This document shows, in pieces, positions 9,501-18,078 of a stretch of DNA of 54,381 nucleotides (position 1 is the first letter of the stretch; each line of letters starts with the position of its first letter). The stretch covers positions 1-54,381 of the forward strand of contig WRJK01000003.1 of assembly GCA_009782285.1 (NCBI GenBank), written 5' to 3'. The position numbers and the translations under genes were made by a program. This DNA comes from Clostridiales bacterium. Its GTDB lineage: Bacteria; Bacillota; Clostridia; Peptostreptococcales; Anaerovoracaceae. The notes beneath the pieces were generated by a model. The model saw only the letters and a list, made by a program, of their open reading frames with translations, was not told the origin of the DNA and ran no database searches.

Positions 9501-9999
9501 GCTGGTGGACGACGCTATCAAGGCACTGGGAGGCGAGGCTGTAAGCCTCGACAGGGAGGAATGCTCTGTGGAGCTGACTGCTTCTGCGTTCATACCTGAA
9601 AGCTACATCGCCGATGAAGTCCTGAAGCTCCAGATGTACAAAAAAATAGCGTCGATTGTTTCAAAAGACGACGAGATCGAAATCGTTGATGAGCTTGTCG
9701 ACAGGTTTGGCGAAATACCAAAAGAAACCCTCGACTTGGTCAAAATATCCAGGATCAGGTCAATGGCAGAAACCCAGCGGATACTGAGAATACATGAGCA
9801 GGCCGGCAAGATAGTTTTTGATTTTGCCGAAAGCAGTGGTTTGAATGCAAGAATGCTGGTTGAATTGTCTGGAACCTACGGGCTGCGCCTGTTCATCCAC
9901 GGGGGGGCGAAGCCTTTCCTCCGGCTTTCCTGCGGCAGGAACATGGGCCGGCTAGACGAAGCGGCGGCTTTCCTTGCGGCGATGGAGGGGCTGGCATGA
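6577..9999 (+). CDS. mfd: Transcription-repair coupling factor
   Basis: This ATP-driven translocase removes stalled RNA polymerase and recruits UvrA. The 1,140-residue product has UvrB-like N-terminal domains, the CarD-type RNA polymerase interaction domain near residue 478 (GDYVVHENHGIGKFLG), RecG-like helicase motors with Walker A GDVGFGKTE near 628 and DEEQ near 726, motif TTIIESGIDIPN, and the C-terminal TRCF domain. Length is normal. GTG 6577 overlaps the end of pth. In Bacillus mfd is followed by spoVT, yabM, mazG and rqcP; here a 28-kb accessory region intervenes and spoVT is absent. Confidence 0.97.
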   Translation: MNKNNIINLYGISENRIAPAAAEIAKGKNSQLLIIVPSETKAKRLAVDLSFFAQKKAYVMPPDEDVFFRYDAKNHDLLHERIRILNALASGEECIVCAPVSAAVKKNPPCRVFKMNSIGLSQGRDVDVEELKKRLAKIGYERTQLVEAKGEFSVRGGIIDVFTPNADNPFRIELFGSEVDSIREFDADTQRSIQNLKSIRVIPSELMVNDNESFAMAIVKISKEYEEFIAELEKRGDCNLKPRIEQLRLRKSQLVEFLSNSINIQHMENYTNYFYDSPEYLWDYMISGSVLVDDPARIEEYLEARDMENKNDFEANLERGLVIPKDFENYAQKADFKKVYGKSSVYVCTPFKKTLLIPGREIEYRQVESRQTAVFHGRMGMLEEELKRYAGSGFDVTIVCSSDDRADNIADFVERCGLSGKVKTARGTLTGGIEFPLEKVCYIWDGDIFAPHKGGKPKAKKKLSNAQVIRSFSDMQKGDYVVHENHGIGKFLGVEQLTVQNVKKDYLKIKYAGEDMLYVPVEQMDIIQKYVGADSESPKINKLSSAEWRKTKAKAKAAIEDMAKELLEVSAKRKVTKGHAFSVDTAWQKEFEDGFEYQETEDQLRCVAEIKSDMEENFKMDRLLCGDVGFGKTEVAARALFKCAAEGKQAAVLVPTTILANQHYYTLKDRFEPFPFTVEMLSRFKSDKQQDEIVRQLKNGMVDIIIGTHRLLSSDVGFKDLGLLVIDEEQRFGVKHKEKIKKLKESVDILMLSATPIPRTLHMSLTGIRDMSLIEEPPEERYPVQTYVLEQEDRMIKEAIEKELGREGQVFVVSNRIHGIHKTAHKITELVPGAKVAIGHGQMNERALEDVMLDFIDGGTNVLVSTTIIESGIDIPNVNTIIILDCDRFGLSQLYQLRGRVGRSNRMAYAYLMFKKDKALSETAEKRLRAIREFTEFGSGFKVAMKDLEIRGAGNLLGSQQHGHMMMIGYELYCKLVDDAIKALGGEAVSLDREECSVELTASAFIPESYIADEVLKLQMYKKIASIVSKDDEIEIVDELVDRFGEIPKETLDLVKISRIRSMAETQRILRIHEQAGKIVFDFAESSGLNARMLVELSGTYGLRLFIHGGAKPFLRLSCGRNMGRLDEAAAFLAAMEGLA

Positions 10000-10010
10000 A
10001 CAAAAACTGG

Positions 10011-10039
10011 TTGACATCAATGCTTGGATATAGTATCTT
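10011..10039 (+). promoter_or_regulatory. Promoter of the small RNA facing the holin-like toxin
   Basis: TTGACA (10011-10016), 17-nt spacer, TATCTT (10034-10039). It drives a short RNA toward the hairpin at 10088-10127, opposite to the toxin gene. Confidence 0.6.
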
Positions 10040-10045
10040 TAAATA

Positions 10046-10131
10046 AAGAGGTGCTGCCGGTAAACGGTTGGCCCCGAGGTAAGTTATGAAATAACCGCCC
10101 TGTGGGACATATTTGGGCGGTTATTTCCTTT
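10046..10131 (+). ncRNA. Putative antitoxin RNA of a type I toxin-antitoxin locus
   Basis: This predicted RNA of about 85 nt runs from the promoter at 10011 to the shared terminator. It overlaps the 3' end of the convergent toxin mRNA, so it is antisense across the stop codon and terminator. It also contains GGTGCTGCCG and CGGTTGGCCC (10050-10074), two 10-mers that recur in the same 5'-3' sense in the toxin mRNA leader (complement of 10293-10322). Convergent RNAs sharing a terminator recall the Fst/par and TxpA/RatA type I systems. The ends are inferred. Confidence 0.5.
10088..10127. terminator. Shared bidirectional terminator
   Basis: GAAATAACCGCCC (10088-10100) pairs perfectly with GGGCGGTTATTTC (10115-10127), with a 14-nt loop. 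The forward strand continues with CTTTTATCC. The toxin stop codon lies inside the right arm. Confidence 0.8.
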
Positions 10132-10249
10132 TATCCGAGCTTTTCAGATAGCTCAATATGCTCATTACGAGGCATGTCAAGCTGATCGTCAAGCCAATGA
10201 CGCCTATTATTACAAGGCAGAATTGCATCAACTCTGAAAAAGTAACCAT
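10121..10249 (-). CDS. Holin-like type I toxin peptide
   Basis: This 42-residue peptide begins MVTFSELMQFCLVIIGVIG and ends SYLKSSDKRK: one hydrophobic membrane span (about 10-35) and a short basic tail. It matches the widespread putative holin-like toxin family of Firmicutes (Hol-Tox, related to TxpA/BsrG), expected to depolarise the membrane when overproduced. ATG 10249 follows AAAGGAGGGG, an excellent ribosome binding site. The mRNA leader contains GGAGGG and CCCTCC segments that can fold over that site. A strong promoter lies upstream (10331-10359), and a convergent RNA starts at about 10046. It was too short for automatic gene calling. Confidence 0.85.
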   Translation of the reverse strand: MVTFSELMQFCLVIIGVIGLTISLTCLVMSILSYLKSSDKRK

Positions 10250-10330
10250 AAGCCCCTCCTTTCCGGAGGGCAAAGGGACCCTCCTTATACGAGGGCCAAC
10301 CGCCTACCATTTCGGCAGCACCATAGCTAT

Positions 10331-10359
10331 AATATAACATATATAGATATAAATGTCAA
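10331..10359 (-). promoter_or_regulatory. Promoter of the holin-like toxin gene
   Basis: On the minus strand consensus TTGACA (10359-10354), 17-nt spacer, TATATT (10336-10331) preceded by TGT (extended -10). It leaves an mRNA leader of about 75 nt. Confidence 0.75.
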
Positions 10360-10426
10360 GTAAATATTACCAAACACGCTATTCCAACAAAAATTTATTG
10401 AAATCAAGCATAAAGCATTCAAACTG

Positions 10427-10435
10427 TGATATAAT
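10427..10435 (+). promoter_or_regulatory. Promoter of the S-layer operon leader (extended -10)
   Basis: TGTGATATAAT with TGn and TATAAT (10430-10435). The same 11-mer occurs at the murC promoter. No clear -35 is present. Transcription would begin near 10442, about 220 nt before the first gene. Confidence 0.6.
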
Positions 10436-10480
10436 CAATCAACAACGACAACTCAATATTTGATTTTCGAGCCTGTTTGC

Positions 10481-10640
10481 CTAAATGCGATCACAGGGCA
10501 GAGGGCCATAGGGTATGGCGGGAAACGGCCATGCCTCCCATTTGGAAAGAAAATTTTATTTTTAATGTTTTTGCCTTTCCGTTTTTATGTGACGAAGGCA
10601 TTTTTTACAGGCGTCTTTTCTTGTGGGGAAAGGCGGTTTT
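10481..10640 (+). promoter_or_regulatory. Structured leader with mutually exclusive hairpins (candidate attenuator)
   Basis: A 5' block pairs as GCCTGT / ACAGGGC, GCCATA (10505-10510) / TATGGC (10514-10519), or alternatively GGTATGGC (10512-10519) / GCCATGCC (10528-10535). A 3' block offers a terminator, TGCCTTT (10572-10578) with GAAGGCA (10594-10600, one G-T pair) followed by T6. A competing pairing is GCCTTTCC (10573-10580) with GGAAAGGC (10627-10634). This is the layout of an aptamer plus expression platform. It does not match any riboswitch consensus I know. Confidence 0.4.
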
Positions 10641-10662
10641 TATTGTTCAGGAGGTTATTCAA

Positions 10663-13600
10663 ATGAAAACGAAAGTACTGAGACGAGAAAGCATTGCATT
10701 GCGGGCGTTCGCATTGCTGCTGTGCCTCGCTCTGGCAGTACCGCTGCCTTTGCAGGCTGTTTCGGCGGCAGATCCGGGCGGCATGGGCGGAAGCGCTGGA
10801 GGCGGAGCTGCATCGGCTGGGGAAGGGGCTCCGGTGCTGCTGGTTACCGGGCAGGACATCATCGCAGGCGGCACATATACAGCTGAAAACGTATCATGGG
10901 AGAAATCGTACACGCTGGATGAACTGAAGGCGTTCAGCGGGCCTGGACCGAATTTCTATTCGTCGGTCAACAGCTCAGGCACAAAGCGCATCTACATAGG
11001 CGAGGGCGTTGACGTGGCCTTTCTGCTGAGCCTGAGCGGATATGAAGCAGACAGTGGAGGCGACCTTGCATTTGTCGCGTCTGACGGTTACATCGCTTCA
11101 TTCAATGGGGGAGTGCCTCTGAACAAAGGCCGCAAATACTTCCCCAACATCGGCGCATCTGTCGGCGAGGCAGACGATCCGGCTGACGCGGCAGCCATGC
11201 TGGCATGGGAAACCGGGTACGCAACCGCACCGGGAATTCCGGGGCTGAACACGACAGAAAGCCCGCTTAGGCTGCTAGTTGGGCAGACGGACATCACCAA
11301 TCAAAACAACGGGCTTTTCAATCAGAGGGTAAAGACGGTGCAGGCCGGCGCTGTAATATCAGAGAAGCCGATTTCTGTGGCGGGCAAGGCCTACACCCGC
11401 GCCGAGATACTGATGATGCCCCGCGTTGCTGCAGAATACATGTACAGCAGCAGCGGCGGGGACAGGACGGACAGGGTGCGCGGCGTACAGCTTACGCAGC
11501 TTCTGGAAGATGCAGCAGGCAACTCGGTCTTGGAATTCCATGCGGCTGACGGCTATGCCGTGGACGCTACCGGCATGACAAAAGGCGATTTGGCAGATAA
11601 AAATGCCGTATTGGCATATGAATTGTGGAACGACGAAGCAAAAACATGGGAAGGTATATACAACACCGCGAAGAGCGGGCCGGAATTCGGCTATTTCAGG
11701 CTCTACATGGACGGCGAGAGGCCGGCTCAGATGATCGACAGCATCATCGTGAAGCAGGCATCGAGAAGCGAATACAAGCACGTCAGTTACGACGGCCCGC
11801 CTTACAAGCTTGACGCGATTACCAGCGCGACGCTGACTGTAGAAGGACCGGGGGTTGCGGCATCAACGCCAATCTCAGTGCAGCAACTGGAGGAAACTGC
11901 TGACGGCAACATTTACAAAGGCATATACAGTGATTCCAGGGGCAGTGGCGGCGTGGCTTTCAGTTATGAAGGCGTCAAGCTGCTGTCCATATTGGACGGC
12001 TTGGTCAATTCTGCCGTTCAGACACTGGACAGCAGCGTCGAAGTAGTGTTCAAAAACCGCTGGCGGCAAGAGACGGGGCGCATATCCTACTCCGACGTGG
12101 CATCAGCGAAGACTCCGCTCATCATGGCTTACGGCACAGCCAGCGCAGACGAGGCGGCGATACCGCCGGCGCCGTTCGTGTTTTCCATGGGAGCGGGAGA
12201 AAACGCCGCCTTGGGCAATGGGGACGGACCGCTCAAATTGGTTTACGATCAGGGCGAATTCCCCGGTTTGGCCGCAAAAACCCCGAAGTTTTCCAGCGTG
12301 GCGTATCTGTACATTGAAGAAGGGACACCGCCTCCCGGTTTCAAACATATGGAAGCCACGGACGACGCGTACAGCAACAAGGCCAACACGGAGTACCTAG
12401 TCACGCTGACCGGCGGCGCGCTGGGCCGTGAGGTCAGCTACACCGTCTCTGAGCTGGAGGCTATGGTCGAATACGAAAACGGCAAGCCAAAGGCTGACGG
12501 GAAAGGCCACCGGGACGAGTACGGGTTGTCAAACACAACTTATTGGTACGTAAACGAATACGAGGGCGTAAAGCTATGGGAACTGCTTACGGGCATAGGC
12601 GTTGACGCTGAAGAATTCAAGGACGACGACAGTACGCTGGTCAGCTTTTCCGCTTGGGACAATTACCAGATAAGTGCGGCTTTTTCCATGAAGCAGCTGG
12701 CGCATCCGGAACTGTTCTATTTCTACGAAAAATCGCCTCTGGACATTAGCACGGACCGGCCGACCAAGGAGCAGCTGGCAACCGCAGAATACCAGCCGGG
12801 CAATCAAGGCGACGACTGGACCGTTGACGGCAACGGCTATCCAGTGAAGAGAGGGTACCCGGTCCTATTGGCTTACGGCCTGAACGGCTACCCTTACGTC
12901 CGGGACGCGAACCTGCCGGGCTACAAGAGCGGCCTCGGGAATTCCGGCGGGCCCATGCGGGTCATCTATGGCAAGACGGACGGACTCAACCGTTCCAACC
13001 CGAATGCTATTGAAAACTATGCATATTTCTTCAACAACGGCTCCCAGCAGCTGCAGCGTGTTCAGGAAGTGTACGTGGGCGATTCTACCCGCTACTCAAC
13101 CCACCTTGAAAACCCGGCTGCGGCATATCAAGACATGAAAAACACCCAGGCTTTGACTGTTGAGATAGTCAGCGGCGGAATTACTGTCCCGTATATATTT
13201 ACGCTGGCAGAACTGGAAAGCATACTGTATGGGCCAGGCGTCAGCAAGCGCGACCGGGACAACGAACGCCGCAAAGAGAAAGGCTATTATTTCTATAAAG
13301 TTGCAGGAAACGGCGACCCGGTTGAAGACCTGTTTGAAGGGGTCAGCTTGGAGTATCTGCTGGCAGAGCATATCGGAATGCAGGGTTCGCTCGGCAGCGT
13401 GGAGCTTTACAGCGGCGGCAGCGCTGAGCCTTCTGCCACTTATAATCTGGCGGACATCGGCGGCAAAGGCCAAAACTCCATGCGCAATACAGGCGGCCTC
13501 GGGATGATGGTGGCGTTCGCAAAGAACGGCTACCCAATGGTCAGCGGCAGCGGTTCCGCCGGCTATGTGTCTGATGATTTGAAAACCGGCAAGACTATCA

Positions 13601-16600
13601 AGAACAGTGGGGGACCTTTGCAGTTCGTGAGGGCGCAGACCGCAGTCGAATACGAGGCGGGAACCATCGATAACAGCGACGCTGAAAAGACGTCTGTTGA
13701 AAATTTGACAAAGATAGTAGTCCGCCTTGATGCGGACACTTATGCGCATGTGGGCGCCGATTATGCGGGTTACGCAGCGCAAAACGTCCTGTTTTCCGGC
13801 GCGGTGGCGATCGAGGGCGGCGTCAGCATTAGCATAGGCAGCCTTGAGACAAGGCAGAGGTACATGGTCACCGGAGACTACATGGTGGGGGGCACGAACC
13901 GCACGTACCGGGGTCTTGATTTGCTGCGCCTCTTGAGCGACAGAAGCATTGGCGCCAGTGCCTTAATGAACGAGGTCACGGTTAAAAACGCCTATGGGCA
14001 GAGCAAGGCTCTGACGGTTGAAGAACTGGCAGCCAGCGGGAATAAGGTGATACTGGCATACGGCACAGCAGGGCCGGGAGGGGCAGCCGACGGCAAGCCT
14101 CTTGTACCGGGCAGCGACAGCATTGGCTTCGACCCAGCCTATCAGAACAGCGGCGGCCCGCTGCGGCTAGTAATTGACAACGGCGCTGAGCTCGAATGCA
14201 TCAGCAACGTAAGCGAAATCGCAGTCGGCGCGGCGACGCTGGACGGCTGGAAGCACAACAGCGGGAACTTTGCCCAATACGCCGGCAACACCCTTGAAAT
14301 AACAGGGCAAAACTTGAAAAACAACAAGATTTTTACTGTAGCTGACCTTGAAGCTATGGACAACATCGTCGTGTTTGACGCCTACCAGATGGGTGGACCC
14401 ACGTGGGTTCAAGGGGTTGACCTTTTCAAGCTGCTTCAGAACATAGGCTTTGCAGGGGATATGGAAGCTTCGGCCTTTACAGCGAATTCAATAGACAATT
14501 ATCCGATAACTTTTACCAGCACACAGCTAAAGGACGGCATCAACGAAAAACCGATCCTAGTGGCTTTCGGCCAAGGCACAAGTCAAACAAGCGGGCTGCC
14601 CCTCGTGCCAAATGACAGTTCTCCGGGCTATGACCCTAGCATCGGCAACGCCTACGGGCCTTTGCGGCTGGTGGTCAACGACAACACCGGCTGGTGCGTG
14701 AAATGGCTTACGGAAATCACGGTCGGCGCGGCAGGCGGCACAACGGAGCCAAAAGACGACTTTACCCTTTATCCCGGTGGGGAGAACGGCCTGCCCCAGG
14801 CTTCGATCCGCTCTGTCGCCCTTGACGGCGCAGGAGGTGCTTGGGTCGGCACAAACGGGGCTGGCATGGCTTATATTTCTGGCGCCGGCGAAATAACCGG
14901 CTATAGGGCGCCAGAGCTCAAAACCGACTATGTCACAGGCGTATCAATAGCAACCGACGGCAGCGTCTGGTTTACACAAGGTGGGAGCGTGGGGAGCCAG
15001 ACTGCCCCACCGTCAGCCCACTTTGGGTTCGCTAGGTACAAAGACGGGGAATTCACTTTTTACGACAGCAAAACAAGCGGCTCCACCTTGGTCAGCGATT
15101 GCGTGTACGGGATAGACACCGATGCATACGGGAACGTATGGGTTGCCGCGCAGCACACGCTGCTATCAGGCGGCATGGAAGGCGGACTGACAAAATTCAA
15201 CACTGCTGCGAATACATGGCAGACATGGACTATGAAGGACGGGCTGCCTACTGTTTCCGCTTGGGCCGTCAAAGCTGACGGCGCGGGCGGGGCATGGGTG
15301 ACAACCTACCGCACCTCGAACGTAACGCTTGACTGGCCGGACGAAAGCTACGCCCATGTCAGCGCAGGCGGCGTTGTTGCGCCTTACGCTATTCCGGCGG
15401 GGAATGATTTCACATGGTCCCGTTCAGTTGCCACGGATCCTAGCGGCGGCACCTACATCACCCGCATGTCAGGAGCCCACGACCCTGAAAACGACGGAGG
15501 CTGGCTCGATTACATCCTGCCGGGTGGCGACGTCAGAAGCTACAGGGGCGACGACCTGATCCCAGACCTTAAAGCAAAGGGCAAGCTGGGCTTTTATCCC
15601 GAGATACGCACTGTGTTCGTCGACGGATCGGGGGGCCTGTGGCTTTCCACTAACGGGCTCGGCGTTTACAGATGCTCTGTATCGGATGGCGAAATATCCA
15701 TAACCGATCACTATTCGTCAGAAACAGGCAGCTGGCCGACAGGGCCCTTCGACGATGTCTGGTCGATTAGCGTGTCGGCAGGCGGGACTGTGTTCTTCGG
15801 CAGCAACGGCGGACTGGCCTGCACGGAAGTGGCGCTCGCGCCTCCAACACCGACTGTTACCGTCCTCGACCCTCCGTTTACGATCAAGCAAAGCGGCAAG
15901 GCTGACATCGCATGGGTCATCGGCGGCAGCGGAAATTCCATCAAAAATCTGGCAGACAACGCCGGTAAGATAGAAAAGATGTTTATGTACGACGGCGCGG
16001 AAAGGAAAGTGCGAGGAGCGTTGCTCAGCACGATGCTTGCGGCTTCCGGCATCAGTGGGGCGAATGTTTTAGTCACGCTCAACACCACGGACGGTTTCCA
16101 GCGCGACAACTATAAAAATATTCCATTGGCTGATATAGCCGGGCAGGAGTATTTTGTCGCATATGACCTTTACAATCCTGAGACAGAAAGCTGGGACAAA
16201 ATTGCAGATGTTGACAGCAACAACGTACAGGCGTCGCTGCGCATATACCGGAACTTCGACGCAGGTGCCAGCGGCAACAGGAACAACGAGGTCAAGGGGC
16301 TTAGCGGCATTACGGTCACAAGCTCGTCAACTGACCCCGGCACCAATCCAGGTGCGAGCTATGTAAGCGTGGGCGGAGCGACGCCGGAAAAATACGACTT
16401 CAAGATCATTGGATCGGTGGAAAAGCCAGTTTACTTCACAATAGAGGGCTTAAAAAACAGGTATTCCGGCCAAACCAAGGATTATTATTGGCTTAACAGT
16501 GCAGGGTCTACGGGCACAGATATTTTCACGGGTGTATATCTTGAGTCATTGCTGAAAGATGCTGAAATAGTAAAACTCAAGAACGCCGCTAGCATAAATA

Positions 16601-18078
16601 TAGCAGCTATCGACGGGTTTAGCGGCAATTTCAATTTGGATGCAAGTTCGTTTGGCGTCTACGGAACCGCTATCGACGGCAATAAAATGATGCTGGCGTG
16701 GCGCGGCACCAATAGCAGGACTGACCGCAACATCGTTGACTTTAGCCTGCCACGGCTTGCTATTGGGCAAATGGAAGCGGGGCATATAAACAGAAGCAGC
16801 TGGATATCTGATATTGTGACAATTACCGTTAATTCTAGTCCGACCTCGAATCCGGGAGCGAAGGGCAACTATGCGCAAACCATAGAGAACCAAGAGACGC
16901 CGTTGGCGCTGATTATGAAAATGTCCACAACTATCAAGGCAGACACCGTAGTCCAAGACGGTGTGGCTAATGTAACAAATACTAAAGAATCGGTGGGAAT
17001 TGCGTTGAATGAACTCAAAACCAAGGCCGATGGAAATGCTGCAACGACAAACCTGCTGCGGATAGATGCCACTGCTGAAGATGATGCTTACAAGACAGTA
17101 TATACGCTGCCGGCCGATGCGCTGCACCTAATAACAAGTGATGGCAAAACAAACGTTGAGCTTGTTGCCAGCCAAGGGAGCATCAGGCTTAGCGCAGAAC
17201 AGCTAAAGCACTTGGACAATGGCGGAAATAACCCGCTGATAGTCGAAATAGAAAAAATTGACGCGCATCAGGACGATTTAGCAGCAGTCAATATTGCAGT
17301 CCGAATGGGGAACACGGCTGTAATCGATTTTGGCGACGTGCTGTTGATGGTGGGCATGCCGTTTAGCCTTGGTGATTCGATGCAGGTTGAAAGCATTGTA
17401 GCCTACTATTTGGCAGAAAACGGAGAAAAGAGCCTTATTAAACTGGCAGCCTACGATGCAGGCACAAAGAGCATGAAGCTTGGCATCAGTCACTTGGGCG
17501 AATATTCCATCGGCTACAACCCGGCCACTTTCACGGACATCAAGAAGCATTGGGGCAAGAGCTCAATAGAATTCCTTGCTGCCCGCGATATCGTAAACGG
17601 ACGCTCGGCGGATGCTTTCGACCCGGAAGGCAAAGTGACCCGCGCCGAATTCGTCAAAATGCTGGCGGAATCTGTTGACGGGATCGACGTTGCGGGCGCG
17701 ACCAACGCCCAGTTCAGCGATGTTTTAGGCAGCGCATGGTATGCTGCATACGTCAATTGGGCAGCAAGCCTGGGAATAGCGCAGGGCAACCCTGACGGCA
17801 CGTTCCAGCCGAATGGATTGATAACCCGCGAGCAGATGGCAACGATGGCCGAGCGCTTCATGCAGGCAATGAAGTTTGACCTTGCGGCAGTGCAAAATCC
17901 GGCGGGCTTCACCGACCAAGACCAAATAGCTTCATATGCAAAAGCCGCGATAAGCCATATGCAGCAATACGGCATTTTGAACGGCAACCCTGATGGGTCG
18001 TTCAACCCAAAAGGCACGGCTACCCGCGCAGAGTCGGCTAAAGTGATAAAGGTTTATATTGAGGGGGTGTTATCATGA
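10663..18078 (+). CDS. Giant S-layer protein with about nine sulfite-oxidase-fold domains, a beta-propeller and three SLH repeats
   Basis: This 2,471-residue exported protein has a signal peptide (1-36, cleaved near AVSA). Seven repeats follow to about residue 1365, each resembling the molybdopterin-binding fold of sulfite oxidase: a YTLDELKA-like start, GVxLxxLL, a [ASN]xDGY segment, a LAYG-like strand, and GGPLRLVV near the end. A two-component-regulator-type beta-propeller follows (about 1366-1730; units such as SVALDGAGGAWVGTN), then two more repeats, a linker, and three SLH repeats (about 2287-2471) that should anchor it to the cell wall. I see no conserved cysteine that could ligate molybdenum. 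ATG 10663 follows CAGGAGG; the longer frame from 10477 is leader RNA. The stop overlaps the next gene (ATGA). Confidence 0.88.
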   Translation: MKTKVLRRESIALRAFALLLCLALAVPLPLQAVSAADPGGMGGSAGGGAASAGEGAPVLLVTGQDIIAGGTYTAENVSWEKSYTLDELKAFSGPGPNFYSSVNSSGTKRIYIGEGVDVAFLLSLSGYEADSGGDLAFVASDGYIASFNGGVPLNKGRKYFPNIGASVGEADDPADAAAMLAWETGYATAPGIPGLNTTESPLRLLVGQTDITNQNNGLFNQRVKTVQAGAVISEKPISVAGKAYTRAEILMMPRVAAEYMYSSSGGDRTDRVRGVQLTQLLEDAAGNSVLEFHAADGYAVDATGMTKGDLADKNAVLAYELWNDEAKTWEGIYNTAKSGPEFGYFRLYMDGERPAQMIDSIIVKQASRSEYKHVSYDGPPYKLDAITSATLTVEGPGVAASTPISVQQLEETADGNIYKGIYSDSRGSGGVAFSYEGVKLLSILDGLVNSAVQTLDSSVEVVFKNRWRQETGRISYSDVASAKTPLIMAYGTASADEAAIPPAPFVFSMGAGENAALGNGDGPLKLVYDQGEFPGLAAKTPKFSSVAYLYIEEGTPPPGFKHMEATDDAYSNKANTEYLVTLTGGALGREVSYTVSELEAMVEYENGKPKADGKGHRDEYGLSNTTYWYVNEYEGVKLWELLTGIGVDAEEFKDDDSTLVSFSAWDNYQISAAFSMKQLAHPELFYFYEKSPLDISTDRPTKEQLATAEYQPGNQGDDWTVDGNGYPVKRGYPVLLAYGLNGYPYVRDANLPGYKSGLGNSGGPMRVIYGKTDGLNRSNPNAIENYAYFFNNGSQQLQRVQEVYVGDSTRYSTHLENPAAAYQDMKNTQALTVEIVSGGITVPYIFTLAELESILYGPGVSKRDRDNERRKEKGYYFYKVAGNGDPVEDLFEGVSLEYLLAEHIGMQGSLGSVELYSGGSAEPSATYNLADIGGKGQNSMRNTGGLGMMVAFAKNGYPMVSGSGSAGYVSDDLKTGKTIKNSGGPLQFVRAQTAVEYEAGTIDNSDAEKTSVENLTKIVVRLDADTYAHVGADYAGYAAQNVLFSGAVAIEGGVSISIGSLETRQRYMVTGDYMVGGTNRTYRGLDLLRLLSDRSIGASALMNEVTVKNAYGQSKALTVEELAASGNKVILAYGTAGPGGAADGKPLVPGSDSIGFDPAYQNSGGPLRLVIDNGAELECISNVSEIAVGAATLDGWKHNSGNFAQYAGNTLEITGQNLKNNKIFTVADLEAMDNIVVFDAYQMGGPTWVQGVDLFKLLQNIGFAGDMEASAFTANSIDNYPITFTSTQLKDGINEKPILVAFGQGTSQTSGLPLVPNDSSPGYDPSIGNAYGPLRLVVNDNTGWCVKWLTEITVGAAGGTTEPKDDFTLYPGGENGLPQASIRSVALDGAGGAWVGTNGAGMAYISGAGEITGYRAPELKTDYVTGVSIATDGSVWFTQGGSVGSQTAPPSAHFGFARYKDGEFTFYDSKTSGSTLVSDCVYGIDTDAYGNVWVAAQHTLLSGGMEGGLTKFNTAANTWQTWTMKDGLPTVSAWAVKADGAGGAWVTTYRTSNVTLDWPDESYAHVSAGGVVAPYAIPAGNDFTWSRSVATDPSGGTYITRMSGAHDPENDGGWLDYILPGGDVRSYRGDDLIPDLKAKGKLGFYPEIRTVFVDGSGGLWLSTNGLGVYRCSVSDGEISITDHYSSETGSWPTGPFDDVWSISVSAGGTVFFGSNGGLACTEVALAPPTPTVTVLDPPFTIKQSGKADIAWVIGGSGNSIKNLADNAGKIEKMFMYDGAERKVRGALLSTMLAASGISGANVLVTLNTTDGFQRDNYKNIPLADIAGQEYFVAYDLYNPETESWDKIADVDSNNVQASLRIYRNFDAGASGNRNNEVKGLSGITVTSSSTDPGTNPGASYVSVGGATPEKYDFKIIGSVEKPVYFTIEGLKNRYSGQTKDYYWLNSAGSTGTDIFTGVYLESLLKDAEIVKLKNAASINIAAIDGFSGNFNLDASSFGVYGTAIDGNKMMLAWRGTNSRTDRNIVDFSLPRLAIGQMEAGHINRSSWISDIVTITVNSSPTSNPGAKGNYAQTIENQETPLALIMKMSTTIKADTVVQDGVANVTNTKESVGIALNELKTKADGNAATTNLLRIDATAEDDAYKTVYTLPADALHLITSDGKTNVELVASQGSIRLSAEQLKHLDNGGNNPLIVEIEKIDAHQDDLAAVNIAVRMGNTAVIDFGDVLLMVGMPFSLGDSMQVESIVAYYLAENGEKSLIKLAAYDAGTKSMKLGISHLGEYSIGYNPATFTDIKKHWGKSSIEFLAARDIVNGRSADAFDPEGKVTRAEFVKMLAESVDGIDVAGATNAQFSDVLGSAWYAAYVNWAASLGIAQGNPDGTFQPNGLITREQMATMAERFMQAMKFDLAAVQNPAGFTDQDQIASYAKAAISHMQQYGILNGNPDGSFNPKGTATRAESAKVIKVYIEGVLS

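Noticed and set aside
10481-10540. Cyclic-di-GMP (GEMM-I) or molybdenum cofactor riboswitch
   Set aside because: The conserved core blocks of both classes are absent; only generic GC-rich stems are present.
10477-10662. N-terminal extension of the giant S-layer protein
   Set aside because: The extension would place 62 unrelated residues before a clear signal peptide, lacks a ribosome binding site, and covers the structured leader.
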